Of a stretch of 64,000 nucleotides of DNA, positions 35,214 through 43,488 are shown piece after piece. Made by a program: the position numbers and the translations under genes. Position 1 is the stretch's first letter. Every line of letters starts with the position of its first letter. Source of the DNA: JAICQM01 sp963781555 (lineage in GTDB: Bacteria; Chloroflexota; Limnocylindria; QHBO01); contig CAWAGB010000006.1 in the NCBI GenBank assembly GCA_963781555.1, forward strand, positions 806,001-870,000, given 5' to 3'. The notes under the pieces were generated by a model. It searched no databases and was not told where the DNA came from. It worked only from the letters and a program-made list of their open reading frames with translations.

Positions 35214-36275
35214 CTAGTGCGCCGATCCGACGTGCATGTGCGCACCACTCTCGACGGGCAGCACGACCCGCTCGATCGCGGGGGCGCGGTCGACGAAGGA
35301 GGCCTCGTGGCCGGTGTCGATCGCCCGCAGGACCTCGTCCTCGCTGAGGATGTCGTGCCGCAGCAGCAGGTTGAGCTCGTCACGCAGGTACGAGCGCAGC
35401 ATCTCCGGACCATCTGTCGAGATCGTGAATCGCACGTCGTGCGTGACCAGGCGGCGCAGGTGGTGGCGGATCTCGTCGACGTCGGCCACCACCCCGGTGT
35501 TCAGGTTCGACGAGGGACAGATCTCGAGGACCACGCCGCGCTCGCGGAGGAGGTCCATGACCGAGGGATCCAGGGCGCTCTTGATGCCGTGGCCGATGCG
35601 CGCCGGCTCGAGGGCCTCGACCGCCTCGCGGACCTCCTCGGGGCCACCGGTCTCGCCGGCGTGGACGGTCACCCCCAATCCGGCGCGCCGGAGCTCGGCG
35701 AAGACGTCGCGGTAGTCGGCGAACCGGAATGACTCGACGACCGGGCCGGCGATGTCGACCGCCACCACCCCGCGCGTCTTCCAGCTGATCGCCTTCGCGG
35801 CGATGATCTCGTTCAGGTCGTGGCTGAACGCGCGGTCGAGGCAGAAGATGAGTCCGGCGCGGACCTGCGGATACTCGAGCATGGCGCGGTCCATGCCGCG
35901 TACCGCCGCGGCGATGATGTGGTCGAGGTCCTGCTCACCGCCGCGGTTGCGCTTCATCGGGTTGAAGCGCAGCTCGATCTGGGTCACGTTGTTGCGCCGG
36001 TAGGCGCCGCCGATCACCTCGTACACGCTGCGCTCGACTGCCGTCGGGCTCGACTGGATCAGCTCGGTCCAGTGGAACAGATCGAGGTAGGCCTGAAAGC
36101 CGCGCCGCCGCCGGCCGACGGTGATCAGGTCGCGAAAGGCCCAGTAGTCCTTGGTGGGCAGGCGGATGCCCTGCGCGTGCGCGATGCCCCACATGATGGC
36201 CGGCGTGACCGCCGCGCCCAGGTGCACATGCAGCTCGGTGAGCGGCGTCGTGCGGTTGATGCGAGGTCGCGCCAT
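35214..36275 (-). CDS. Adenosine deaminase-like amidohydrolase, altered substrate residues
   Basis: 353 residues. The zinc site and catalytic residues of the adenosine deaminase family are kept (LTELHVHLG with H16/H18, VTVHAGETGG, ARIGHGIKS, CPSSNLNTG, STDGPEML). Two residues that contact adenosine differ: the Asp-Gly after the first His pair is Gly-Ala, and the second Asp of the D-D pair is Gly. So it probably deaminates a different aminopurine or base. The C-terminus ends in HMHVGSAH, which could bind metal. AGTGTA on the plus strand (36284-36289) gives a TACACT -10 eight bases before the ATG. Confidence 0.82.
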   Translation of the reverse strand: MARPRINRTTPLTELHVHLGAAVTPAIMWGIAHAQGIRLPTKDYWAFRDLITVGRRRRGFQAYLDLFHWTELIQSSPTAVERSVYEVIGGAYRRNNVTQIELRFNPMKRNRGGEQDLDHIIAAAVRGMDRAMLEYPQVRAGLIFCLDRAFSHDLNEIIAAKAISWKTRGVVAVDIAGPVVESFRFADYRDVFAELRRAGLGVTVHAGETGGPEEVREAVEALEPARIGHGIKSALDPSVMDLLRERGVVLEICPSSNLNTGVVADVDEIRHHLRRLVTHDVRFTISTDGPEMLRSYLRDELNLLLRHDILSEDEVLRAIDTGHEASFVDRAPAIERVVLPVESGAHMHVGSAH

Positions 36276-36283
36276 GGAGGCCG

Positions 36284-36289
36284 AGTGTA
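36284..36289 (-). promoter_or_regulatory. -10 element of leaderless deaminase-like gene
   Basis: TACACT on the minus strand, eight bases before the ATG at 36275. Confidence 0.45.
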
Positions 36290-36327
36290 GCGCAGCGTCA
36301 CACGGCCGGCGGCCTCCGGGCTGATGC

Positions 36328-36333
36328 TAGAAT
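36328..36333 (+). promoter_or_regulatory. Extended -10 element of leaderless zinc-ribbon gene
   Basis: TAGAAT preceded by TGC (TG extension), nine bases before the ATG at 36343. Confidence 0.55.
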
Positions 36334-36342
36334 CGGCCGGCC

Positions 36343-36750
36343 ATGCAGCTCATCATCGACGTCATCGAGTGGGTCGCCAACGACAGCGGGACCGCCCTGG
36401 CGACCCTCTTCCCCTACATGCTGCTGGGCCTCGCCGGCCTGTACGTCCTGTGGCTGGTGGTCGGCTACCTGCGCGTCTCGCAGGTCGCCATCCAGCAGGA
36501 CGGCCCGGGCACCCAGGCCATCGTCGCAGCGCCCGCTCCCTCCGCAGGGGCGCTCCCCGAGGCTCCGCGTGGCGTGCCCTACTGCCCGGTCGATGGGCTC
36601 CAGTACCCAGCCGGCGCGCGCTTCTGCGTGCAGGACGAGTCCGAGCTGCTTCTCGCCTGCGTCACCTGCGGCACCGTCGTGCGGGCCGCGGACGCAGCCT
36701 GCTATCGGTGCGGAACCCCGACGGTGGCCGCGGCGTCCGGGGGACACTGA
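36343..36750 (+). CDS. Membrane protein with C-terminal zinc ribbon
   Basis: 135 residues. One membrane helix (about residues 20-43, LFPYMLLGLAGLYVLWLVVGY), a flexible Ala/Pro linker, then a cysteine-rich cytoplasmic end: a YCPVDG...FCVQ pair and a CVTCG...CYRCG pair, enough for one or two zinc-ribbon sites. I do not recognise a named family. It precedes the CcsA-like gene on the same strand with a 61-base gap, so the two may be expressed together. Confidence 0.7.
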   Translation: MQLIIDVIEWVANDSGTALATLFPYMLLGLAGLYVLWLVVGYLRVSQVAIQQDGPGTQAIVAAPAPSAGALPEAPRGVPYCPVDGLQYPAGARFCVQDESELLLACVTCGTVVRAADAACYRCGTPTVAAASGGH

Positions 36751-36811
36751 CCACCCGCCCTGCCGGAACCCGCGGGGCGCTCCCCATTCCCTCCCGCAGG
36801 TGAGCTGACGC

Positions 36812-37678
36812 ATGACCCCCGGCACCGCGCTGCTGATCGCGAGCCTCGCGGTCCTGCTCGTCGCCACGGGGCTGGGAATCGCCTCCGCGCTCGGCTCTGC
36901 CATCGAGCTGCGGGAGCCGCTTCCCGAAGGACCGCGAACCGCACGGGCGACCCGCGGAGTCGCGACCGGGTCACACATCGCCCTGTGGGGGGCGTTCGCA
37001 CTCCTCCTGGTGGCCCTCGTCCTCCGCGCCATCGCCGTCGGACATGCGCCGTGGTCGAATCTGCACGAGGTCACGCAGAGCATCGCCGCCGGCCTGCTCG
37101 GCTCGTATCTCCTTGCCGAACGGCGCCTGCCGGTTCGTCGCCTTGGCACGCTGGTCGCCATCCTCTCGGCCGGCCTAGTGGTGGTCGCCCTGCAGCTCCC
37201 CGCCACGGTGGTGCCACTGGCGCCGGCGCTGCAGGCTCCGCTGCTGCTCACCGTGCACGTCGGTGCTGCCATTGCCGCCTACGCCGTCAGCACGCTCGCG
37301 TTCGCAGGCGGGGCCGGCGAGATCGCGCAAGGGGCGTGGCACGACCGCATACCGTTCCTGCCGGAAGCGCGGGTGTGCCGGCTCCTCGCGCACCGCGCGG
37401 TGCTGCTCGCGTTTCCGGTGCTCACCGCCGCGATCGCCCTGGGATCGGTCTGGGCGAACCTCGCGTGGCGCTCCTACTGGAACAACGACCCGAAGGAGCT
37501 GGCCGCCGCAGCCACCTGGCTGGTCTACGCCGCCTACCTGCATGTCGCAGGTCGTTCCGACCGCCTGGGACGAGCCGCTCCGTGGCTGCTGGTGGCCGGC
37601 TTCGGCGCGGTGCTGTTCACCTTTCTCGGCGCCAGCCTCCTGTTCCCGGGCCAGCACAGCTACAGCGGCGTCCGATGA
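36812..37678 (+). CDS. Cytochrome c assembly protein, CcsA/ResC-like
   Basis: 288 residues, about eight membrane helices. The heme-handling segment is visible near residue 218: GSVWANLAWRSYWNNDPKEL, matching the WxxYWxWDPKE motif except that the third Trp is Asn. The PWSNLHEV segment near residue 78 matches the conserved P-x-S-N-x-x-E loop. Members export heme and attach it to apocytochrome c in system II together with ResB/CcsB, which is not in the window. AGGTGA lies about eight bases before the ATG. Confidence 0.85.
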   Translation: MTPGTALLIASLAVLLVATGLGIASALGSAIELREPLPEGPRTARATRGVATGSHIALWGAFALLLVALVLRAIAVGHAPWSNLHEVTQSIAAGLLGSYLLAERRLPVRRLGTLVAILSAGLVVVALQLPATVVPLAPALQAPLLLTVHVGAAIAAYAVSTLAFAGGAGEIAQGAWHDRIPFLPEARVCRLLAHRAVLLAFPVLTAAIALGSVWANLAWRSYWNNDPKELAAAATWLVYAAYLHVAGRSDRLGRAAPWLLVAGFGAVLFTFLGASLLFPGQHSYSGVR

Positions 37679-37696
37679 CGCGGGCGCCGGGTCAGC

Positions 37697-38689
37697 TCAG
37701 TCGGTCATCAGCTGGTGGACGGTCTCTCGCATGGCGCCGAGGTTCGGAATCATCACCCAGCCGCGCGCGCCGTCGATTCCCTCGAAGTACGCGTAATGCG
37801 GTGGCTGGAGCACCTGGGTCTTGACCTCGGCATCTCCGGCGTCGCGCATCATCGCGAGCAGCGTGGGCAGCTTGTCGAGGGGAAGATCGGTCTTGAGCGA
37901 GCCAAAGCCGGCAGCGAGCGCAAGCAGGTCGACATGCGTGGCCGGGTCCGCGGCCTTGCGAGCCAGTGCCATCAGTACCTGCATCTGGCGCCAGCCGCGA
38001 CCGTAATCGCCGCCCGCGCTGTAGCGGCTGCGCACGTACTTGGTGGCGAGCGCCCCGTTCAGCTGGTGCGTCCCGGCGTTCAGGCCGATCCGGATGTGCG
38101 GATCCCACAGCCGCTCCCGCAGCGTGACCTGGACGCCGCCGACGGCGTCAACCAGCTGGCCGAATTCCTCCATGTCGATCTCGATGTAGTAGTCGATCGG
38201 AATGTTGTAGGACGCCGAGAGCGCGTTCCGCAGGCCCTCGATTCCATACCGCGCGCGGATCGAGTTTGCCTTGCCGGTGTAGATCGTTCCGTTCCCGAGG
38301 GGCAGGTCGACCGTGTCGCGCGGCAGCGCAACGATGCCGATGCGCTCATGGGTGGCATCGATGCTCGCGACCAGCATCGAGTCGGTGTTGAGTGCGCTCG
38401 AGTGCGCACGCCGCGCCGTGGTCTGGTCGTTGCCGATGACCAGGACGGTGACGCGACGGTTGAAGAGTGCCGTGTCGATGGGCACCGGCGTCGGGGTCGG
38501 GACGGGGGTGGGCGTCGGCGACGGCGTCGGGCTGGGCGTCGCGGTGGGGCGATGCGTCGGGCTGGCCGTGGGACTCGGGGTCGGTGTCGGAGTCGTGGCG
38601 GTCGTGCTGGCGCAGGCCGACAGCAGGACCAGCAGGGCGATCAGCGAGCGACGTGGCGCGGCCCCGCGATGGGGGGTGGGTAGGGACAT
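37697..38689 (-). CDS. LytR-CpsA-Psr family lipoprotein
   Basis: 330 residues. Signal peptide with lipobox LLSAC (Cys26), then a Thr-Pro-rich linker (about residues 30-67), then the LCP domain: RVTVLVIGNDQ, SALNTDSMLVASID, IGIVALPRDTVDLP, and KANSIRARYGIEGL, ending with VPYVRSR-like ATKYVRSRYSAGGDYGR. LCP enzymes attach wall polymers from lipid carriers to peptidoglycan. Most are anchored by a membrane helix; here lipid anchoring is indicated instead. TATCAT at 38698-38703 (minus strand) lies eight bases before the ATG. Confidence 0.9.
   Translation of the reverse strand: MSLPTPHRGAAPRRSLIALLVLLSACASTTATTPTPTPSPTASPTHRPTATPSPTPSPTPTPVPTPTPVPIDTALFNRRVTVLVIGNDQTTARRAHSSALNTDSMLVASIDATHERIGIVALPRDTVDLPLGNGTIYTGKANSIRARYGIEGLRNALSASYNIPIDYYIEIDMEEFGQLVDAVGGVQVTLRERLWDPHIRIGLNAGTHQLNGALATKYVRSRYSAGGDYGRGWRQMQVLMALARKAADPATHVDLLALAAGFGSLKTDLPLDKLPTLLAMMRDAGDAEVKTQVLQPPHYAYFEGIDGARGWVMIPNLGAMRETVHQLMTD
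38470..38600. repeat. Low-complexity GTCGGN repeat encoding a Thr-Pro linker
   Basis: Tandem degenerate hexamers (GTCGGG, GTCGGC, GGGCGT types) on the plus strand, which on the minus strand code for the Pro-Thr linker of the LCP lipoprotein. It is a coding repeat, likely variable in length. Confidence 0.7.
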
Positions 38690-38697
38690 GCGCCGGG

Positions 38698-38703
38698 ATG
38701 ATA
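38698..38703 (-). promoter_or_regulatory. -10 element of leaderless LCP lipoprotein gene
   Basis: TATCAT on the minus strand, eight bases before the ATG at 38689. Confidence 0.5.
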
Positions 38704-38737
38704 CCCGCCCCGCCCGGGCTGCCGCATACTCGCGTCG

Positions 38738-39151
38738 ATGGAGAGCACGGAGATCGAGGTCTCCACCGGCGACCGGCCCGGGCTACACGACCTCACCGCG
38801 GCGTGCGTGAGCTTCCTGGCGGACGTGGCCGGCCAGCGCGACGGCCTGCTCAACGTGTTCGTGCGCCACGCCACCGCCGGGCTGGTGGTGATGGAGCTCG
38901 GCAGCGGGTCCGACGACGACCTGCTCGAGGCGCTCGGCCGCCTCCTCCCCGCCGACGACCGATGGCGCCACCGGCACGGGGCGACCGGCCATGGGGCGGA
39001 TCACGTGTTGCCGGCGCTGCTCGCCCCGTCAGTGACGATCCCCGTGATCGCCGGTGCCATGGCGCTCGGCACGTGGCAATCGGTCGCACTGGTCGACACG
39101 AACCGGAGCAATCCCCGTCGTCGAGTGCGCCTCAGCTTCCTGGCGGGCTGA
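38738..39151 (+). CDS. YjbQ/UPF0047 family protein
   Basis: 137 residues, the normal length. The family pattern is clear: GLHDLTAACVSFL, GLLNVFVRHATAGLVV, RHGATGHGADHVLPALL with the conserved His cluster, and ALGTWQSVALVD. Some members have thiamine-phosphate synthase activity, but the physiological role is unsettled. CATACT at 38725-38730 lies seven bases before the ATG. Its 3' end overlaps the convergent thioredoxin-domain gene by 20 bases. Confidence 0.9.
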   Translation: MESTEIEVSTGDRPGLHDLTAACVSFLADVAGQRDGLLNVFVRHATAGLVVMELGSGSDDDLLEALGRLLPADDRWRHRHGATGHGADHVLPALLAPSVTIPVIAGAMALGTWQSVALVDTNRSNPRRRVRLSFLAG

Positions 39152-41190
39152 ACGCCGCGACCTGCCGCGCCGCCGTCGCGGGGTCGGTGGTCGGGGCCTC
39201 GCACGCGTAGCCGCGGCACACGTACGCCGCAGACGCTCCGTCGAGGGCCGTTTTCCCCTCGAAGATCGACCAGCCTCGGGTCGGGTCGTCGGCGGCGACG
39301 GCGGCAAGCACGAGATCGGGAACATACGGCCGCGCGACCGCGCGGCGCAGCGGCACGGCAGCCGGGTCATGCGCCGATGCCGACGCGATGACCGCATCGA
39401 CGGGTGGGTGGAAGGATCGGTCCGCGGCGCTCAGCATGCGCCCGAACATGGTCGGCTGCCGGTCGAGGGCGGGCGCAACGCTGCGCATGATGCGGCGAGC
39501 GCGGCGCTCCAGCTCGACGTCGCCGGTGAGGAGTGCCATCCGCGGCAGGAGGTCCGCGGCCACCGAATTAGTCGACGGCATGGCGCCGTCGACGAGGCTC
39601 CGTACGCGCGCGATCCCGGCCTCGTGCTCCGATCCGGTCTCGGCGAAGACCCCCGCCTCGTCGTCCCACAGGTCGGCGATGGCGCGCTCCACCAGGCGGC
39701 GCGCAAGCAGGAGCGGCGCGGCCGATCCGAGCGCCGCGTGGGCTCCCAGCAGCCCATCGGCCAGCAGCAGGTAGTCCTCGCCGAATCCAGGGGTGTGGGC
39801 GCGGCCGTCGCGCACCGTGCGCCACAGCCGATCCCCGTCCCGCACGAGATGCTCGTCCACGAAGCGAACGAGGTCGGCGGTTGCGCCGGCCAGCACGCCG
39901 TCATCGTCATCGAGCACCAGGGCGGCGTGCGCCATGGCGCGCAGGGCGAGGCCGTTCCATGCCGCGAGCTGCTTGTCATCCCGTCCTGGGCGCACCCGCG
40001 CGGCGCGGGCGGCGAGCAGGGCGTCGCGGGCACGGGTTGCAAGTCCCTCGTCGAGACCCGCCCGGGGCGGGCGATGCAGCACATTCCGACCGTCCTCCCA
40101 GTTGCCCGCCGCAGTGACGCCCCACCCGCTGGCGACGGCGTCGCGCTCATCGCTGCGCAGGCCGGCGTCGGACAGCACGGCGCGCAGCTCCGCATCGGTC
40201 CAGGCGTAGAAGCGGCCCTCCTCGCCCTCGCTGTCGGCGTCGAGGGCGGAGGCGAAGCCGCCGTCGGCGGTGCGCAGCTCGGCGAGCATGAAGTCGATCG
40301 TCTCGCGCGCCGTGCGCGCATATCGGTCCAGCCCGGTCGCCCGGTAGCCCTCGAGATAGGCGTGCGCCAGGAGGGCGTTGTCGTAGAGCATCTTCTCGAA
40401 GTGCGGAACCAGCCAGCGCGCATCGGTCGAGTAGCGCGCGAAGCCGCCACCGAGGTGGTCGCACAAGCCGCCGTCGGCCATTGCGTCAAGCGTCCGGGTC
40501 ACCATCGCCAGCGTGGCCGGGTCGCGGGTGTGCGACCAGGTGTCGCAGCAGGAACTCGAGGGTCATCGCCGGCGGGAACTTGGGCGCGGCGCCGAAGCCG
40601 CCGGCGACGGGGTCGAAGCTGCCAGCCAGGCGCGTGACGGCGGCGGCGAGCTGTGCGGATCCCGGATCGGCGGTCCCTGGCACGACCTCGAGCTGGTGGC
40701 GGAGATGCGCGGTGATGCCGCTGGCGGATGCCGTCACCTCGTCGCGACGGGTGGTGTACGCGTCGGCAATCGACTCCAGCACGTACGCGAAGCGTGGCAG
40801 GCCGTGGCGATCATCGGGCGGGAAGTAGGTGCCGCCGAAGAACGGCTCGAGGGCCGGGGTGAGGAACACGTTGAGCGGCCAGCCGCCGCTGCCGGTCATG
40901 GCCTGCACGGCGGCCATGTAGAGCTCGTCGATGTCGGGCCGTTCCTCGCGATCGACCTTGATCGGAACGAAGTGCGCGTTCAGGAGCGCCGCGATGGCGG
41001 GGTCCTCGAACGACTCGCGCTCCATGACATGGCACCAGTGGCATGCCGAATAGCCGATGGAGAGGAAGATCGGACGGTCCAGCTCGCGCGCCCGGTCCAG
41101 CGCTTCGGTGCTCCAGGGATACCAGTCGACCGGGTTGTGGGCGTGCTGGAGCAGGTAGGGGCTCGTTTCGCGGGCGAGGCGGTTCGGCAT
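39132..41190 (-). pseudogene. Thioredoxin-domain YyaL/SPATA20-like protein, frameshifted
   Basis: The N-terminal part (41190 down to about 40530) has the thioredoxin-like fold with YSACHWCHVMERESFED and GGWPLNVFLTP; the C-terminal part (from about 40520 to 39132, readable to 40505 as its own frame) is the alpha/alpha-barrel with DHLGGGFARYSTDARWLVPHFEKML. Neither half is complete alone: the first frame ends at 40486. Conserved sequence joins up if one base is skipped near 40519-40535, giving about 685 residues, normal for the family. Its function is unknown; the barrel resembles cellobiose epimerases. Confidence 0.87.
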
Positions 41191-41310
41191 CAGCCGAGTC
41201 TCTCACGCGGCGCCCGAGATCCCAACTGGCCGGCGCGACCAGCCATGAGCTCACCTTGTGCCTCGCTCCGCACGTGGACGGCGACCATGCCGGTAGCAGG
41301 CCCACCCTGC

Positions 41311-41316
41311 TAGCCT
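41311..41316 (+). promoter_or_regulatory. Extended -10 element of leaderless channel gene
   Basis: TAGCCT preceded by TGC, nine bases before the ATG at 41326. Confidence 0.45.
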
Positions 41317-41325
41317 CGCACAGGC

Positions 41326-42060
41326 ATGACCAACCGCACCGATCTCACCAATGGCATCGTCGAGCCGCCAGTCGACGACGCTCATCGGACGCGCGCTGAG
41401 CGTTATCGTCTGGTCGCTGAGATCGAGGGCGTGCTCGATGGACCAACGACCTACCTTGCGCTGCTGTTCGCCGCGCTCCTCGTCACCGAGCTCGCCCTGA
41501 CGGCGCAGCACATGACGGTCCCCACCGTGCTGGGGTGGATCCAGCTGGCCATCTGGGCAGTGTTCGTCGTCCACTTCGTGCTCGGCATCACCATCAGCCC
41601 GGACCGGGGCCGCTACCTCCGACGCAATTGGCTGACCGCGCTCTCGCTGGTCGTACCGTTCCTCCGGGCATTCCGGCTGCTCCGCGCGATTCGCGTCGTG
41701 CGGGCGATGAATTCGTTGCGGGTCCTCGCGGGGTTCAACCGGGCTGCGCGCAGCATGCGCGGGGCGCTCGCCTGGTCGCGAGCAGGCTACGCCGCCGGCC
41801 TTGCCGTCACGGCGGCGTTCCTCGGCTCGGCGATCCTGCTGATGTTCGAAGCGGATGCACCGAAATCGCAGATCACCGGTTACGCCGAGGCACTCTGGTG
41901 GGCATCGGCGACGCTCACCACCGTGGGTGCCGCGTCCGAGCCGGTGACCCTGGGCGGCCGAATCGTGGGGTTGGTCATCATGCTCGGCGGCCTGGTGCTC
42001 CTCGGGTACGTTGCCGGCGTACTGGCCGCGGCCCTGTTCGGGAAACGGGTCATCCGCTAG
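41326..42060 (+). CDS. Voltage-gated-channel-like membrane protein with altered pore filter
   Basis: 244 residues. Four to six membrane helices: two after residue 40, an S4-like helix with Arg at every third position (FLRAFRLLRAIRVVRAMNSL, about residues 105-124), and a pore module at 160-240. The pore helix and filter read LWWASATLTTVGAASEPVT, residues 190-208: the potassium-selectivity sequence TVGYGD is TVGAAS here (A202, A203, S204). The rest of the module (EPVTLGGRIVGLVIMLGG) fits Ion_trans_2. Selectivity for potassium is doubtful. Confidence 0.85.
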   Translation: MTNRTDLTNGIVEPPVDDAHRTRAERYRLVAEIEGVLDGPTTYLALLFAALLVTELALTAQHMTVPTVLGWIQLAIWAVFVVHFVLGITISPDRGRYLRRNWLTALSLVVPFLRAFRLLRAIRVVRAMNSLRVLAGFNRAARSMRGALAWSRAGYAAGLAVTAAFLGSAILLMFEADAPKSQITGYAEALWWASATLTTVGAASEPVTLGGRIVGLVIMLGGLVLLGYVAGVLAAALFGKRVIR

Positions 42061-42171
42061 TCACGCCGGCCGGGGACATTCCGCAGGCAGAGTCGTGGCG
42101 CGTCGATTCCAGGCCGATGACCGAGAAGCTCCCGTCGATTTCGAGGACTACAGCGTGCACGTCGGCAACGC

Positions 42172-42891
42172 TCAGGGTGCCGGCTGCACCTCGGTGACGC
42201 TCAGGTTGGTGCCACCGTCGCCCATGCAGGGCGGGAGGGGATCGACACCGCCAGCCTGGACTTCGACGGTGACCCAGTCCCTCCAGTCCGCCAGCCGCAG
42301 CTCGAGCGTGACCGGCGCCGCCGGCGCTGCCCCGCACCAGTTGCTCCACGCGGCGCCGACCTGGAAGGTGGTACCTGTCTGGAGGGTCAGCAGCGGCAGG
42401 TCGGTTGGTCCGGCGACACTCTCGACGAGCGTCGCGCCGGTGCCGTCCAGTATCCGTCCCAGGGCCGCGTTGGCAGGGTGGCACGGGGCGGCACCATCGG
42501 CGAGGGCGATGGTCACCGACGTGCCGCGCGATCCCGCCGCGCCGCCCCATGGCTCCGCGGTGAGCACCACATCCTCCGGCCGGCACGCACCCGGCTCCGC
42601 CGCGCTGGCCGTCACCGATGGCGTGGCTGCCTGCGTCTTGGCGTCGCTCGGCGATGGGGTCGAGACGTCACCACCGACGCCGAACTGGCCGTTCAATCCG
42701 CCGCTCACGAATACCACCGCGAGCACGGCCGCCGCGGCAGCGGCTGCGAACAGGCCACCGCGGAGCACGGAGGGAACCCCGGCAGCCCGAGATGGCGCGC
42801 CGGGCTCGGCAGGGAGAGGGGCGGGGTGGTAGCCCTGCTCGCGCGGGCCGGACTGCGAGCGCAGCTGGCGCTCGAGATCGTCGTGGTTCAT
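42172..42891 (-). CDS. Membrane-anchored protein encoded with ECF sigma factor
   Basis: 239 residues. A 45-residue cytoplasmic N-terminus, one membrane helix (about 46-66), a Ser/Thr linker, then an extracellular domain of about 135 residues with four cysteines, resembling DUF4232 (CRPEDVVLTAEPWGGAAGSR ... NWCGAAPAAPVTLELRLAD). It overlaps the sigma gene by 4 bases (ATGA at 42888), the arrangement of an anti-sigma factor, but the N-terminus shows no zinc-binding HxxxCxxC motif. An anti-sigma or sensor role is inference. Confidence 0.7.
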   Translation of the reverse strand: MNHDDLERQLRSQSGPREQGYHPAPLPAEPGAPSRAAGVPSVLRGGLFAAAAAAAVLAVVFVSGGLNGQFGVGGDVSTPSPSDAKTQAATPSVTASAAEPGACRPEDVVLTAEPWGGAAGSRGTSVTIALADGAAPCHPANAALGRILDGTGATLVESVAGPTDLPLLTLQTGTTFQVGAAWSNWCGAAPAAPVTLELRLADWRDWVTVEVQAGGVDPLPPCMGDGGTNLSVTEVQPAP

Positions 42892-43436
42892 GGTCGTGCC
42901 TCCTCGCCGAGCGTGGCGCGCAGGGCGTCGAGGGCTCGGCTGACATGGCTGCGCGCGGAGGGAGCGGCGATCCCCAGGATCGCGCCGATCTCCTCGTACG
43001 GCAGGTCGGATCGATAGCGCAGGTAGACCGCCAGCCGCTGCCGCTCCGGCAGCCCCTCGACCGCGTCCCAGATCGTGAGCCGCTCGGCGAGGTCAACGCC
43101 GGTTCCCCGCTCGGGACGCGCGCCGAGGCGCGCGGTGAGGAGGCGGACGCGACGTCGCCAGCGATGGCGATCCATCGCCAGGCGGTACAGGGCGCGGAAC
43201 GCCCACGCATCGGGGCGCTCGATGACCGCGCCGTCGCGGAGGGTCGACCAGAGGCGCAGGAGCGTCTCTTGCACCGCGTCGTCGGCCTCGTCGGGCGCCA
43301 GGCCCAGGTGACGAGCCAGTCCCCACAGCTCGCCGCCGCGGTCCGCCTGCAGGCCGGTGACGGTGGCGCGCAGCGTATCGGTCCCGGGGGTGGCGTCAGC
43401 CATGTCGACCGGGTGATCCAGGGTGGTGGTGATCAT
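42888..43436 (-). CDS. ECF RNA polymerase sigma factor
   Basis: 182 residues from ATG at 43436 (GGAGGGG directly upstream); ATG at 43403 is possible. Region 2 is LARHLGLAPDEADDAVQETLLRLW with RALYRLAMDRHRW, region 4 is LPERQRLAVYLRYRSDLPYEEIGAILGIAAPSARSHVSRAL. It directs RNA polymerase to a regulon that probably includes its own operon. The downstream membrane protein is the likely regulator. Confidence 0.9.
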   Translation of the reverse strand: MITTTLDHPVDMADATPGTDTLRATVTGLQADRGGELWGLARHLGLAPDEADDAVQETLLRLWSTLRDGAVIERPDAWAFRALYRLAMDRHRWRRRVRLLTARLGARPERGTGVDLAERLTIWDAVEGLPERQRLAVYLRYRSDLPYEEIGAILGIAAPSARSHVSRALDALRATLGEEARP

Positions 43437-43488
43437 GCCCCTCCGACGCACGGATGTGGCCGAACGTTGAACGGCCGCATCCGATCCG

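Noticed and set aside
38470..38600. GTCGG-type tandem repeat as a possible CRISPR or satellite array
   Set aside because: The unit is short, irregular and in frame with the Thr-Pro linker of the lipoprotein; there are no spacers.
42061..42171. Minus-strand extension of the sigma partner in another frame
   Set aside because: The sequence after the stop reads plausibly in a second frame for about 40 residues, but there is no homology to support a seventh frame break.
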